Origin: Nostoc sp. TCL26-01
GTDB lineage: Bacteria; Cyanobacteriota; Cyanobacteriia; Cyanobacteriales; Nostocaceae
DNA length: 64,000 bases
Direction of reading: 5' to 3'
Assembly: GCF_013393945.1 (NCBI RefSeq)
Contig: NZ_CP040297.1
Coordinates: forward strand, 4,992,001 to 5,056,000
In this document: in pieces, positions 7,847 through 17,778 of the stretch
Layout of the letters: the number at the start of each line of letters is the position of its first letter
How positions within the stretch are numbered: position 1 is the stretch's first letter
Translations under genes and position numbers: made by a program
Notes under the pieces: model-generated
What the model saw: the letters and a program-made list of their open reading frames with translations, nothing else
Told to the model about the DNA's origin: nothing
The model's database searches: none

Positions 7847-8809
7847 GACTCCTTTCCCCCTACACTCAAACAGATGTAACCCCAAGCGCTGTGAGAGTTC
7901 TTCGCAGACTTTCACCCCTCGGACGCTGTTACCGCGAATATCAAGAGGTGGGGAAAATACAGCAATTCCCATCTGGTTAGGGACTACAGCCATAATTCCG
8001 CCACAAACGCCACTTTTGGCGGGAATGCCAATTTTGTAAGCCCATTCACCAGCAAAGTTATACATCCCACAGGTGTACATGACGCTGAGGATATCTTTTA
8101 TATATGTACTATCTACAGCTTGTTCTTTTGTGATGGGGTTGACACCTTTGTTGGCTAGAGTCGCCGCCATCACAGCTAAGTCACGACAGTTCACCATCAC
8201 AGCACACTGCTGAAAATATAAGTCTAAAGCTTCTTCTATATTTTGGTTGATCATGCCAAAGTTGAGCATGAGGTGCGCCATCGCCCGGTTGCGATGTCCG
8301 GTGCTGCGTTCGGAGGTAAAGACGGAAATATCAACAAATACGTCATGACCAATGTACCGACGAAACATTTCTAGGACTCGATTCAGTCGTTCTGTAGCTC
8401 CAGCACCTTTAATTAAACTAGTGGTGGCGATCGCTCCAGCATTTACCATGGGATTATATGGTCGCTTGGACTGCTCATCTAAAATAATCGCGTTAAATGC
8501 GTCTCCTGTTGGTTCCACTCCCACTCTAGTCAAGACATAATCTCGTCCATGATCTTCTAAAGCGAGTCCGTAAGCCAGTACCTTAGAAATTGACTGGATA
8601 GTAAATAGTTGTTGATCATCTCCCACCTGATAAACCTGACCGTCTACTGTGGCAATGGAAATACTAAATAGGTCTGGGTTTACTTTCGCAAGTTCTGGTA
8701 TATAGTTAGCGACTATTCCTTCTTTGAGCGATTTGTATTGAGAATGCAAATCGTTGATCACAGTTAGTAGAGGGGAAGGTAGTATTTCTAAATCTCCTGG
8801 ATTTGCCAT
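7835..8809 (-). CDS. glsA: Glutaminase (GlsA family)
   Basis: The 324-residue protein hydrolyses glutamine to glutamate and ammonia. It shows the serine beta-lactamase-like fold of bacterial glutaminases. Landmarks are FTIQSISKVLAYGLAL with the catalytic Ser-x-x-Lys (about 69-84), EPTGDAFNAI, RPYNPMVNAGAIATTSL, and KSGVCGGIMAVVPNQMGIAVFSPPLD near the C-terminus. Length matches the family. The last codons (SGH) and TAG stop are read from STRR sequence, giving a non-family tail. The ATG at 8809 begins a normal family N-terminus. It diverges from rlpA across 820 bp. Confidence 0.95.
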   Translation of the reverse strand: MANPGDLEILPSPLLTVINDLHSQYKSLKEGIVANYIPELAKVNPDLFSISIATVDGQVYQVGDDQQLFTIQSISKVLAYGLALEDHGRDYVLTRVGVEPTGDAFNAIILDEQSKRPYNPMVNAGAIATTSLIKGAGATERLNRVLEMFRRYIGHDVFVDISVFTSERSTGHRNRAMAHLMLNFGMINQNIEEALDLYFQQCAVMVNCRDLAVMAATLANKGVNPITKEQAVDSTYIKDILSVMYTCGMYNFAGEWAYKIGIPAKSGVCGGIMAVVPNQMGIAVFSPPLDIRGNSVRGVKVCEELSQRLGLHLFECRGKGVSGH

Positions 8810-9629
8810 GAGCTAATAGTTTGCTCTCAAAAAGTACGCTTTATCAATTAATCTAGTGTTTAAGAATCAAATGTTACTTTTGATACAAGACAAAATTGCT
8901 GCACTCACGATTATGGGTGATTTTCTCTTTCTTTACAATTTATTTTACTTTGTCGTGCAAAAAATTTAGCTACAAGAAATAGCACTTTTTTTTACTTGGG
9001 ATTACGGTGATTAAATGTCACTAAGGTCACGTTTTTTAACTACTTTAAGAGTAGTATCACATATTTATGTATCATAAAAAATAGATAAAGATAAATACTT
9101 ATCTTTCGATCACCGTAAAAATCTATTGCTTGAAACTATTGACAATACTAAATTGTCAGCTATCATGAAATAAATGTAAAGCAATTACAACTCAGTATTT
9201 TCCGGATGAAAATCTTGTAGTATAATAGATTATTATTAATTTGATGAGAAATTGGTATAAGTTATAAAAACTACAGATTATCCTAGAGAATTCCCTGAAA
9301 AAAATCAGCATACTTTGGGCGAATTCCTCCTAGAAAATTGTTAAGTTTTACTAAGAAAAACTTGGTATTTAGAAAAAAAGGTTACATGGGCAAAATCCGC
9401 ATTTGAACAAGGTTTCACCCTTGTGCAGCGAAATTAATTTGGAAAAAATTGCTAATACCTACGATAAAACCCTGATCCCCAAGGCTAGAAGTTCGTGCTA
9501 GTCTGATGCAGTTATAAACAGAAAGTGAAAGCGGAACGAGTTTGCATTTTTAGGAGTTGCCACTAAAAGTGAAACAAGTCTTAAGAGTAAATAAAACTGC
9601 TGTTCTACAGTCGCTTTAAAATCGGACGC
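8810..9629. other. 820-bp AT-rich intergenic region between glsA and rlpA
   Basis: No gene is seen. It holds a 10-bp inverted pair, TTACGGTGAT (9002-9011) and ATCACCGTAA (9109-9118), about 100 bp apart. A short hairpin ACAAGG/CCTTGT lies near 9409-9427. The final 200 bp is less AT-rich and is probably the rlpA leader. I looked for a riboswitch consensus and did not recognise one. Confidence 0.6.
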
Positions 9630-10736
9630 ATGAATCAAAGACATTTGTGGACTATTGCCGCCCTATCTGTAACTGTTTTGGGAACACCAACAGTCGGTAG
9701 GACTCAAACTACGAACACCACCGCACCAGTTGCTCAAACAACCGCAACTAGTGACGTAGTTAAAGTAGGGGAGTTTAAATCCTCAGAGGGGAAAATAACC
9801 TCGGATGCTGTGATTACGAGCATTCATCCTCACAACATCGGAGGTCGCAGGGCGGCAACCCTGTTTATCCGGAATATTCCAGTTCTCACCTTTACGAGTT
9901 CTAAGCCAGTTGCCAATGTGGAGACAAAAGAGGGTGTAATTGGAAATGCTGAGGGCGTGCGATCGTACGCCCTTAATACTGATAACTCAGTTAAAGTGGC
10001 GAGTGCTGGAAATTTAGCGGATGCCAGAACCCAAGTTGACTCGCTAAATGATGATCCAGTCAAAAGAGCTAGTTTAGTAGCAGCAAAAATCAACCAGCTA
10101 GTTCGGGAAGATGTAAAAGCCGATCAGATTACCGTCAGTTGGCAAGGCGAGGACAAATCATCGGTCGCTACTCAAGCTCAAAACAAAGGTTCCTCTAACC
10201 AACAATCGAACGGCGATCGCTTTATCATCAAAACCAGTAATCAAGAATTGGTGGAAATTAATCAAAATACCCGCCTAGCGGATACCACCAACAGTTTGGC
10301 ACAAGACGCATTACAAGCCACTAATCGCCTACGGCGACTCATAGGTAATGCCTCTCCTCTCAGCCAGATTGCTAATTTACCGACACGTTCACCAGTGTCC
10401 ATCCCCAAAATACCGCAGGAGATTGCGATCGGCGGAGTCCGGCTGAGTTTCCGAGGGATAGCATCTTATTATGGCTATGACGGTTCTGGTAGCCAAACTG
10501 CCAGTGGCGAGAGATTTAACCCCGAAGCCATGACAGCAGCGCACCGCAGCTTGCCTCTGGGGACAAAAGTGAAAGTAACCAACACCCGCAACGGTCGTTC
10601 TGTAGTTGTCAGAATCAATGACCGTGGCCCATACATTCGGGGTCGCATCATTGATGTGTCTACTGGTGCAGCCAGACTTTTGGGTATGATCGGCAGTGGC
10701 GTTGCTCCAGTGCATATTCAAGTATTGGGAAGATAG
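9630..10736 (+). CDS. rlpA: RlpA-like septal ring lytic transglycosylase (DPBB domain), exported
   Basis: The 368-residue protein starts with a signal peptide (MNQRHLWTIAALSVTVLG, then TPTVGRTQ). A long low-complexity, Ser/Thr/Gln-rich middle follows. It ends with a double-psi beta-barrel domain of RlpA type (about 275-368): GIASYYGYDGSGSQTASGE, AHRSLPLGTKVKVTN, VVVRINDRGPYIRGRIIDVS. RlpA proteins act on peptidoglycan in the periplasm, and some cleave denuded glycan strands. There is no SPOR domain. The middle region may be a surface or wall-binding part of cyanobacterial members. It is monocistronic and read away from glsA. Confidence 0.88.
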   Translation: MNQRHLWTIAALSVTVLGTPTVGRTQTTNTTAPVAQTTATSDVVKVGEFKSSEGKITSDAVITSIHPHNIGGRRAATLFIRNIPVLTFTSSKPVANVETKEGVIGNAEGVRSYALNTDNSVKVASAGNLADARTQVDSLNDDPVKRASLVAAKINQLVREDVKADQITVSWQGEDKSSVATQAQNKGSSNQQSNGDRFIIKTSNQELVEINQNTRLADTTNSLAQDALQATNRLRRLIGNASPLSQIANLPTRSPVSIPKIPQEIAIGGVRLSFRGIASYYGYDGSGSQTASGERFNPEAMTAAHRSLPLGTKVKVTNTRNGRSVVVRINDRGPYIRGRIIDVSTGAARLLGMIGSGVAPVHIQVLGR

Positions 10737-10936
10737 AGGACAGGGTACTGGGGATTGGGTACTGGGAGAAAGCACATAATATGGAAAGGACGCTGAACTA
10801 GTCCCTAGTCGCCAATCCCCAATCGCCAATCACTAATCTCCAATTCCTAAATCCTCTGGTTCAACTATCTCTTAACCCCTATTTCAGATATAAACTAACG
10901 GGGGAGAGGTTCAAGAAGAACTAGGGGTATTTTTTT

Positions 10937-12541
10937 GTGCGCCTGCTGACAACGGTTGCAGCTTTACGCTGCTATTTAAAGAAACGTCGCTTAGAAAATC
11001 AGCTGACAGTATCAGCAGAACAGATACTGGATGGCATAACTAACTGGTATCAGACAGCAATCGGTCTGGTTCCGACTATGGGTAGTTTGCATCAAGGTCA
11101 TTTAAGCTTGATTGAACGGGCGCGACAAGAAAATTCCACGGTGATTGTTAGTATTTTTGTCAATCCCTTGCAATTTGGCCCCAAAGAAGATTATGGACGC
11201 TATCCAAGAACGCTAGAACAAGACCAACAATTGTGTGAACAAGCGAGTGTGGATGCCATTTTTGCACCTAATCCGGAAGAATTGGGAATTCCGGCGAAAA
11301 ATATACAGGAATCTCTGGTTACACAAGTAATCCCTCCATCTGCTATGATATCTGGCTTGTGTGGTCGTTCTCGGCTAGGTCACTTTCAGGGTGTGGCAAC
11401 GATTGTGACCAAGCTTTTAAACTTGGTACAACCTGATCGTGCTTATTTTGGTCAAAAGGATGGTCAGCAATTAGCTGTGATTAAACGGTTAGTGGCTGAT
11501 TTGAATTTGCCTGTGGAAATTGTTGCTTGTCCTACGGTGCGGGAAGCATCGGGTTTAGCCTGTAGCTCTCGCAATCAATATTTGACTACCGAAGAAAAAC
11601 AGCAGGCAGCAATATTGTATCGTGGCTTGTTGCAAGCTGAAGCTGCATTTAAGGCAGGCGATCGCCACAGTCGTGAATTGATAGCAGTGGTACAGCAGGA
11701 ATTAGCTAAGGTAAGTACTGTTTTCGTGGAATATATTGAATTGGTTGAGCCGACTACGTTAATGCCATTAGATAAAATTCAGGAGGAAGGAATGCTCGCG
11801 ATCGCAGCTCGTCTTGGTTCTACACGTTTGATTGACAATACCATCTTGCGCGATCGTCAACTTATCATCGCTATTGATGGGCCAGCCGGTGCGGGAAAAT
11901 CCACCGTGGCTCGTCAAGTAGCAACTAAGCTGGGTTTAGTGTATTTAGATACAGGAGCCATGTACCGTGCTGTCACTTGGTTAGTGCTACAACAGGGTAT
12001 TGCTATTGACGATGAGTGTGCGATCGCTGAATTAGCCAATAAATGTAAAATAGAGCTTACCCCCAATCAAGATTTAAAATCACCAGTGCGGGTGTGGATT
12101 GATAATACTGATGTGACTCAAGCAATTCGTTCCGTTGAGGTGACATCTCAAGTATCAGCGATCGCAGCTCAAACTGCTGTCCGCGAAGCGTTGGTTAAGC
12201 AGCAACAAAGCTGGGGTAAAAAAGGCGGACTAGTAGCTGAAGGTAGAGATATTGGGACTCATGTCTTCCCCGATGCGGAAGTAAAAATCTTTTTAACGGC
12301 CTCGGTAGGTGAACGCGCCCGTCGTCGTCAGCAAGACTTTCAAAAACAAGGTCAGATGGAAGTAAATCTAGCACAACTAGAAAAAGACATTGCTGAACGT
12401 GACTGGAAAGATAGCACTCGCAAAGTTTCCCCTCTGCAAAAAGCCGCAGATGCAATTGAGATTCAAACTGATGGCTTGAGCATATCAGATGTTACCGCAC
12501 AAATTGTTGACTATTACCAAAACCGTTTGTCTCAATGGTAA
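10937..12541 (+). CDS. panC/cmk: Bifunctional pantoate-beta-alanine ligase / cytidylate kinase (PanC-Cmk fusion)
   Basis: The 534-residue fusion is typical of cyanobacteria. The N-terminal half (about 1-300) is pantothenate synthetase, with LVPTMGSLHQGHLSLI (HxGH nucleotide-binding motif), FVNPLQFGPKEDYGRYPR, YFGQKDGQQL and ACPTVREASGLACSSRNQYL. It joins pantoate and beta-alanine with ATP in CoA synthesis. The C-terminal half (about 308-534) is CMP kinase, with IIAIDGPAGAGKSTVARQVA (P-loop), YLDTGAMYRAVTW and GLVAEGRDIGTHVFPDAEVK. The start is a GTG. About 45 N-terminal residues precede the canonical PanC start. Confidence 0.95.
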   Translation: MRLLTTVAALRCYLKKRRLENQLTVSAEQILDGITNWYQTAIGLVPTMGSLHQGHLSLIERARQENSTVIVSIFVNPLQFGPKEDYGRYPRTLEQDQQLCEQASVDAIFAPNPEELGIPAKNIQESLVTQVIPPSAMISGLCGRSRLGHFQGVATIVTKLLNLVQPDRAYFGQKDGQQLAVIKRLVADLNLPVEIVACPTVREASGLACSSRNQYLTTEEKQQAAILYRGLLQAEAAFKAGDRHSRELIAVVQQELAKVSTVFVEYIELVEPTTLMPLDKIQEEGMLAIAARLGSTRLIDNTILRDRQLIIAIDGPAGAGKSTVARQVATKLGLVYLDTGAMYRAVTWLVLQQGIAIDDECAIAELANKCKIELTPNQDLKSPVRVWIDNTDVTQAIRSVEVTSQVSAIAAQTAVREALVKQQQSWGKKGGLVAEGRDIGTHVFPDAEVKIFLTASVGERARRRQQDFQKQGQMEVNLAQLEKDIAERDWKDSTRKVSPLQKAADAIEIQTDGLSISDVTAQIVDYYQNRLSQW

Positions 12542-12573
12542 TTATCACCTTCTAGATATCTGAAAAATTGTAG

Positions 12574-12600
12574 GTTGGGTTAAGTGCAGCGCAACCCAAC
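12574..12600. repeat. Inverted repeat GTTGGGTT / AACCCAAC downstream of panC/cmk
   Basis: An 8-bp perfect stem with an 11-nt loop starts 32 bp after the stop. It looks like one of the GTTGGGTT-type small palindromes dispersed in these genomes. It lacks a T-run. Confidence 0.6.
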
Positions 12601-13060
12601 ATGGATCTTAAAAATCCAGTATGGATATAGGTGTTGGTTTTCCCAAAGCCTTAACCTACTACGTTTAATACTATAGATTTATGAGGAGTAAGTAACATCA
12701 AACTTACTTCTTATTTTTATTTGACATCCAAAGGGTAGAGCCACAAGACTGTAAAATTAGCTATATTTAAATTAAGTTAAGTATTTTCGTCAAATCTTCT
12801 CAAGCATGGGAAAACAAAGTCATCTAACTTGAGATAGATTTTTAATAATTAAGTACTACACCTAAAGGTAGAAACAATAAAAATTTCCAAACACCAACTC
12901 TTAAATTTAGTCAACTACAACTTATCGTAAACTTAAATCAAGAATTAACTTCATTTCTAAAACGCAAGTTTTGAAACTTAATTTTTTTAGAGACAGCTTT
13001 TGTTCTCTCAGTTCTCATACTATATAAATGATCAATGATCAAACATTTCACTACTCATTA
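12601..13060. other. AT-rich gap upstream of sodB, no gene seen
   Basis: The 886 bp between panC/cmk and sodB hold this AT-rich stretch without convincing open frames, then the family-A repeat at 13061-13196, then about 230 bp that should contain the sodB promoter. Confidence 0.5.
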
Positions 13061-13196
13061 CCCGCATTTCTCACAAGCGGTAGGGGCGGGTTTACAGAAA
13101 TGATTAATGATTAACAATGATCTTAATGAACCCGCCCCTACAATCTTTGGACAAAGAGAAAACCTCAGTTTAATAAGTCTGGTGAGAAATCCGGGA
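13061..13196. repeat. MITE-like dispersed repeat, family A, diverged copy
   Basis: It starts CCCGCATTTCTCAC and ends GTGAGAAATCCGGGATT. The inner inverted pair is TAGGGGCGGGTT / AACCCGCCCCTA. The ends and inner arms match the copies at 2214-2339 and 28048-28173, while the rest differs. Confidence 0.75.
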
Positions 13197-13427
13197 TTAG
13201 CCTCTATACCAAAAGTATTAGCTGTTTTTATCTATGAGCATTGATTGACCAGATTTTAGCTTATTTAAAAACTACTTTGTCTTAATCTTCACTTTGGTAG
13301 TAGAATGACGATGTTAAGTTTTATATCCCGTATTCAGGATACAAAACTAGTCAAGACAAAAACTGCAATTTCCTAAGCTCTGTACATAGCTTTCAATTGG
13401 AAACCGGTCAAGAGAGGACTTCACAAA

Positions 13428-14030
13428 ATGGCATTCACACAAGCACCCTTACCCTACGACTTCAATGCTCTAGAGAAGTATGGCATGAAAGGTGAAACCT
13501 TTGAGTATCACTACGGCAAGCATCATAAAGCTTATGTAGATAACTTGAACAAGCTCACCGACGGTACAGAACTAGCAGATAAGTCTCTAGAAGAAGTCAT
13601 TAAAATCTCCTTTAAAGACTCTGCTAAAGCCGGCATCTTCAATAACGCGGCTCAAGTGTGGAACCACACCTTTTTCTGGAATTCATTGACCCCCGCAGGT
13701 GGTGGTACACCTACAGGCGAACTCGCAGCTAAAATCGACCAAGATTTTGGTAGCTTCGACAAATTTAAAGAAGAATTTTCCAACGCGGCTGCAACACAAT
13801 TCGGTAGCGGTTGGGCTTGGCTAATTAATGATAACGGCACACTGAAAGTGACTAAAACACCAAACGCCGAAAATCCTCTAGCTTATGGACAAAAGGCACT
13901 CTTAACTTTAGATGTTTGGGAACACGCCTATTACATCGACTTTAAAAATGCTCGTCCTGCTTTTATCAAAAATTTCTTAGATCAGTTAGTTAACTGGGAA
14001 TTTGCAGCAGCAAATTATGCTCAAGCTTAA
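13428..14030 (+). CDS. sodB: Superoxide dismutase [Fe] (SodB)
   Basis: The 200-residue cytosolic enzyme dismutates superoxide. Metal ligands are visible: His in YHYGKHHKAYVDNL (about 27), His in AAQVWNHTFFWNSL (about 75), and Asp and His in LDVWEHAYYIDF (about 160-164). The Gln in AAQVWNH is the iron-type residue, where Mn enzymes usually carry a Gln elsewhere (GGHxNH). There is no signal peptide, unlike the membrane-anchored Mn-SOD of the same group. A rho-independent terminator follows at 14069-14098, so it is monocistronic. Confidence 0.96.
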   Translation: MAFTQAPLPYDFNALEKYGMKGETFEYHYGKHHKAYVDNLNKLTDGTELADKSLEEVIKISFKDSAKAGIFNNAAQVWNHTFFWNSLTPAGGGTPTGELAAKIDQDFGSFDKFKEEFSNAAATQFGSGWAWLINDNGTLKVTKTPNAENPLAYGQKALLTLDVWEHAYYIDFKNARPAFIKNFLDQLVNWEFAAANYAQA

Positions 14031-14068
14031 CTCCAATTTTCTCTAACATTGATCTGTAAATAAAGTAA

Positions 14069-14098
14069 GCAGTCACGACTCTAATCGTGGCTGTTTTA
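14069..14098 (+). terminator. Rho-independent terminator of sodB
   Basis: CAGTCACGA and TCGTGGCTG (one G-T pair) form a stem around a 6-nt loop, followed directly by TTTTATT. Confidence 0.8.
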
Positions 14099-14144
14099 TT
14101 CTCTAAATAGTCACATATTTGCATATCAAAAAGCTAAAAATAAT

Positions 14145-14351
14145 ATGGATAGTAAAGAATTAGCACAATATATAGAATCCACAAATAGCATTGCTAAACC
14201 CTGGCTATTAGTGCAGTTGCGCTTAAAAAAATTACAAGAATGCCGAGACACTATGTCAGAAAATGACTATGCTGAAAAATTAGCAGATATTCACCAAGAC
14301 TTAATGAATCTGGGAGAATGGTGGCAAGGACTTGAAGATGAGGTGTTTTAG
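14145..14351 (+). CDS. Small hypothetical protein (68 aa)
   Basis: A 68-residue, probably all-helical acidic protein with two amphipathic stretches (WLLVQLRLKKLQECRD and YAEKLADIHQDLMNL). It ends in WWQGLEDEVF and has no Cys pattern or membrane segment. It is read in the same direction as sodB but after the sodB terminator, so it needs its own promoter. I recognise no domain. Regular composition and a clean ATG start suggest a real gene. Confidence 0.55.
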   Translation: MDSKELAQYIESTNSIAKPWLLVQLRLKKLQECRDTMSENDYAEKLADIHQDLMNLGEWWQGLEDEVF

Positions 14352-14405
14352 AGGTAGAGTTATAGGTAAAAAAATTAGACGAAGAAAACACGCCCTAGCC
14401 TCTAT

Positions 14406-15365
14406 TTATTGACATAGTTGAGCTTTGGATATTTCTGGCTGTCTTCTATTAAAAGATACTTCTCTGACAAAATCTTTTAAAGTTTTGTCTTGATTGATAG
14501 CGCTTTCTACTGTCTTCATTCTGATCAGTATTGAACTGTAATCTCTACCACTCAAAGTAGTTGTGACACCAAGAATTTGAGTAATTCTGGTAGCCATAAT
14601 TTCAAAACTGATATTGGCATAATCATCAATCAGTTTTGATAATTGCCGTCCTGTATCCGCCGCCGTTACAAGTTTAGATACAGCATCTTCTAGCATCTTT
14701 TTTTCAGCAGTGTTAACTTGTATCCATTTATCTATTTGTTCAGCTACTTGACGTTTAATATCCTCAGAATTTGCTGGTGAATTATTAAACTGTTTGCGGA
14801 GTTGCTGTAACTTGATACTGATAAGTACTCGTTGGGGATTGTTGGGTTTAGGTGGTCTTTCTTGAATTTGTTTTGCTAAGAGTAACATCTTAACTGTTAA
14901 GCATCTCGCAGGTTGAGCAGATTGAGAAACTATTTTAGAACTACCATAATCTATGTTTTCGAGATTTTGAAATATCTCTAATGCTGTATCATATTCTGCT
15001 GTTAATGCTGCTAAATCTTGATCAAAACTGGATGGTTGTTTATTGGTTTCGTTATCTTGGGTGATAATTTTATCTACGGCTCTAATATCTCTAAAGTTAA
15101 TAGTGGGATCTGTGAGTAATTGTTGAGTAATTAAATCACGAGAGAGTTCTGGGGATAGTGGAACATTATTCAGTTGATATATTTCTTTGAGTGATGCGAT
15201 CGCTTCTACTACTTGCTCATGAAATTTCTCAGTAGTTATTCGCAACATTGTTCTTCTTTCTTGTGTGCAACTACTGAGAGTCAAGCTCATAGTCAAGGTT
15301 AATATACTATATTTAACTATCCAGGGAACAGGGTGAAAAGTCTTTCGGTGTCTAAATTTGATCAT
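14406..15365 (-). CDS. Hypothetical lipoprotein (319 aa)
   Basis: The N-terminus has a basic region, a hydrophobic core (about 17-33) and a lipobox-like LTLSSC (Cys about 33), so it is probably a lipid-anchored envelope protein. The rest is helical and charged, with likely coiled-coil stretches (VLISIKLQQLRKQF, EKKMLEDAVSKLV). I recognise no catalytic motif. It lies downstream of typA on the same strand but beyond the typA terminator, so it is likely transcribed alone. Confidence 0.65.
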   Translation of the reverse strand: MIKFRHRKTFHPVPWIVKYSILTLTMSLTLSSCTQERRTMLRITTEKFHEQVVEAIASLKEIYQLNNVPLSPELSRDLITQQLLTDPTINFRDIRAVDKIITQDNETNKQPSSFDQDLAALTAEYDTALEIFQNLENIDYGSSKIVSQSAQPARCLTVKMLLLAKQIQERPPKPNNPQRVLISIKLQQLRKQFNNSPANSEDIKRQVAEQIDKWIQVNTAEKKMLEDAVSKLVTAADTGRQLSKLIDDYANISFEIMATRITQILGVTTTLSGRDYSSILIRMKTVESAINQDKTLKDFVREVSFNRRQPEISKAQLCQ

Positions 15366-15445
15366 CTGTTAATGTTTTAATCACCTTGGCTATTGCTATA
15401 AGCACTATTCATCAATTTTTCAAAATATATCTAGTCTGTAAATAA

Positions 15446-15472
15446 ACAAAAAGCCCACGGATGTGGGCTTTC
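15446..15472 (-). terminator. Rho-independent terminator of typA
   Basis: Read on the minus strand, AAAGCCCAC and GTGGGCTTT form a stem with a short loop, followed by TTGTTTATT. It starts about 33 bp after the typA stop. Confidence 0.85.
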
Positions 15473-15504
15473 TCAATTAATGACGGAATAAACTATGGCT
15501 GTAC

Positions 15505-17295
15505 TTACCGTTTTGCCAATTTCTTCGCCATCTTCCGCAGCCGAATTGATTGTGGTGTAACTTCCACTAATTCATCAGGGCCGATGTACTCCAAAGCACG
15601 CTCTAAACTCATGTCTATTGGCGCTTGTAATTGTACTAGTTCATCGCCACCAGCAGCACGGTGGTTAGTTAACTGCTTGGTTTTGCAAACATTCAGTTCT
15701 AAATCTTGGGGACGATTGTGTTCTCCCACAATCATACCTCTGTAAACTTTAGTACCGGGAGTGATAAAGAATGAGCCTCTATCTTCAGCGTTTTTCATGG
15801 CGTAGAAGGTGGAAACACCCTCTTCAAAGGAGATGAGAACACCTTTGTTACGGGCTTCAATTTCCCCACTGAGTTGACGGTAATCTAGGAAACTGTGGTT
15901 CATGATGCCTTCACCACGAGTCATCCGCATAAATTCACCCCGGAAACCAATCAAACCACGGGCGGGAATGACAAACTCTAGTTGAGTGCGATCGCCACTA
16001 CCAGGCTGCATATCTTGCATTTCGCCTTTGCGTTGTCCTAAGCGTTCGATACAGCTACCAACAGCATCAGCAGGAACGTCTAGCACCAGCAATTCATAAG
16101 GTTCGCAAGGTTGTCCGTTGATTTCGCGGTAAATTACTTGTGGCTGAGATACTTGGAACTCAAAACCCTCACGGCGCATGGTTTCGATTAAAATACCCAA
16201 GTGGAGTTCACCACGACCGGAAACGAGGAATTTATCGGGAGAATCGGTTTCTTCTACTCGCAGGGCGACGTTGGTTTCTAGTTCGCGGAATAGGCGATCG
16301 CGTACTTGTCTTGATGTCACCAATTTACCTTCTTGACCCGCAAAAGGTGAATCATTCACCCAGAAAGTCATCTGTAAGGTTGGTTCATCTACTTTAATTA
16401 GTGGTAAAGCTTGGGGTTCGTTGGGGTCGGTAATTGTTTCGCCAATATAAGCATCAGCAAAACCAGCCACAGCCACAATGTAACCGGCGGTAGCTTCTTC
16501 CATTTCTACCCGCTTCAAGCCTTCAAAACCCATCAACTTAGTAATTTTGCCCTTGACAATATTACCACTTTCTGTCACAAGTGCTGCTTGTTGTCCAGTG
16601 CGGATAGTGCCGTTGTGAATTCTACCAATGACAATCCGTCCCAGATATTCAGAATAATCTAAGGTTGTGACTTGCAATTGTAGAGGCTTGTTGATGTCGC
16701 CTACTGGTGGTGGAACGTGTTGCAGAATGGCATTAAACAGAGGCTGCATATCTACTGCTTCTGCTTCCATGCTCTCTTTGGCATAACCGCCCATACCGGA
16801 AGCAAACAGATAGGTAAAATCACATTGGTCTTCATCTGCACCTAGTTCCAAGAACAGATCCAAAACTTTATCAACAGCAACGTGGGGATCAGCCTTGGCG
16901 CGATCAATTTTGTTGATGACAACAATGGGGCGTAGCCCTTTTTCCAAAGCTTTTTTCAACACAAACCGTGTTTGCGGCATGGGGCCTTCATTGGCATCGA
17001 CAATCAACAGACATCCGTCAACCATGCCGAGTACCCGTTCCACTTCACCACCAAAATCGGCGTGTCCCGGAGTATCAACAATATTGATGAGGGTTTCTTT
17101 GTAGCGAACGGCTGTATTTTTCGACAGGATGGTGATACCCCGTTCTCGTTCTAGAGCGTTGGAGTCCATGACGCAATCCGGAACGTCTTCGCCTTCGCGG
17201 AAAATGCCGGATTGTTTGAGGAGTGCATCAACCAGGGTGGTCTTGCCGTGGTCAACGTGGGCGATAATGGCGACGTTACGAATTGGGAGCGTCAT
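15505..17295 (-). CDS. typA: Translational GTPase TypA/BipA
   Basis: The 596-residue ribosome-associated GTPase has G1 AHVDHGKTT (about 12-20), the switch I region around RERGITILSKNTAV, G3 VDTPGHADFGGEV (about 73) and G4 NKID (about 127). The TypA-specific C-terminus is present: GRGELHLGILIETMRREGFE, PARGLIGFRGEFMRMTRGEGI and a final basic tail KMAKKLAKR. Family knowledge links it to ribosome assembly and stress or cold adaptation. Length is normal. It is monocistronic with its own terminator. Confidence 0.97.
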   Translation of the reverse strand: MTLPIRNVAIIAHVDHGKTTLVDALLKQSGIFREGEDVPDCVMDSNALERERGITILSKNTAVRYKETLINIVDTPGHADFGGEVERVLGMVDGCLLIVDANEGPMPQTRFVLKKALEKGLRPIVVINKIDRAKADPHVAVDKVLDLFLELGADEDQCDFTYLFASGMGGYAKESMEAEAVDMQPLFNAILQHVPPPVGDINKPLQLQVTTLDYSEYLGRIVIGRIHNGTIRTGQQAALVTESGNIVKGKITKLMGFEGLKRVEMEEATAGYIVAVAGFADAYIGETITDPNEPQALPLIKVDEPTLQMTFWVNDSPFAGQEGKLVTSRQVRDRLFRELETNVALRVEETDSPDKFLVSGRGELHLGILIETMRREGFEFQVSQPQVIYREINGQPCEPYELLVLDVPADAVGSCIERLGQRKGEMQDMQPGSGDRTQLEFVIPARGLIGFRGEFMRMTRGEGIMNHSFLDYRQLSGEIEARNKGVLISFEEGVSTFYAMKNAEDRGSFFITPGTKVYRGMIVGEHNRPQDLELNVCKTKQLTNHRAAGGDELVQLQAPIDMSLERALEYIGPDELVEVTPQSIRLRKMAKKLAKR

Positions 17296-17567
17296 AGAGG
17301 CTTTCGGTAAAATTTAGAGAGAATTTTTGAGTTTACATTGGTGTGCTAGGCTGTTTTAACAGAATTGGGGATGTTCGGCAAATTCTGTAAAGAAGCTTTA
17401 ATAATTCTAGCGTAATTGTCACAATTCTAGGAGCTTTGTAAATGTGGCTGCGATGGAGAAGTAAATAGCCGATTGAGATCAATAGCTTTCAGCGTCACAT
17501 TTCCTACAAAGCATATTTGCCAAAGAACACCCACTTAAATAAATCTGCAACATTGAACATCAGGTTT
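17296..17567. other. typA upstream region
   Basis: It contains the presumed typA promoter (minus strand). No gene or structured element is visible before the repeat at 17568. Confidence 0.4.
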
Positions 17568-17723
17568 AGAGGGTGTTGGAAAAGTTTCAGTAGGTATAAA
17601 AATGTCATTCTGACTGGAGCGGAGCGTCAGTCAGAATCTAGGTTTTGTGGCACATACCGAGATGTTTCATTCCGCTACGCTGCATTCAACATGACAAAGA
17701 AACAGACTTTTCCAACGTCCTCT
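17568..17723. repeat. MITE-like element, family C, about 156 bp with roughly 18-bp inverted ends
   Basis: Left end AGAGGGTGTTGGAAAAGT and right end ACTTTTCCAACGTCCTCT are inverted repeats matching at 16 of 18 positions. The interior has a hairpin TCTGACT(G)GAGCGGAGCGTCAGTCAGA. Short open frames inside it are not credible genes. Confidence 0.75.
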
Positions 17724-17778
17724 TAATAAACTTAGTCTGTTTCACCTTAAAATACTTAATATGATCGATATATGATCG

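Noticed and set aside
9360..9629. Possible riboswitch or structured leader before rlpA
   Set aside because: Only short hairpins are visible and no known consensus (such as c-di-AMP or cobalamin types) was recognised.
15461..15745. Plus-strand open frame at the 3' end of typA, and several others within typA (16140-17317)
   Set aside because: They are antisense shadows of the highly conserved typA frame, with no family resemblance.
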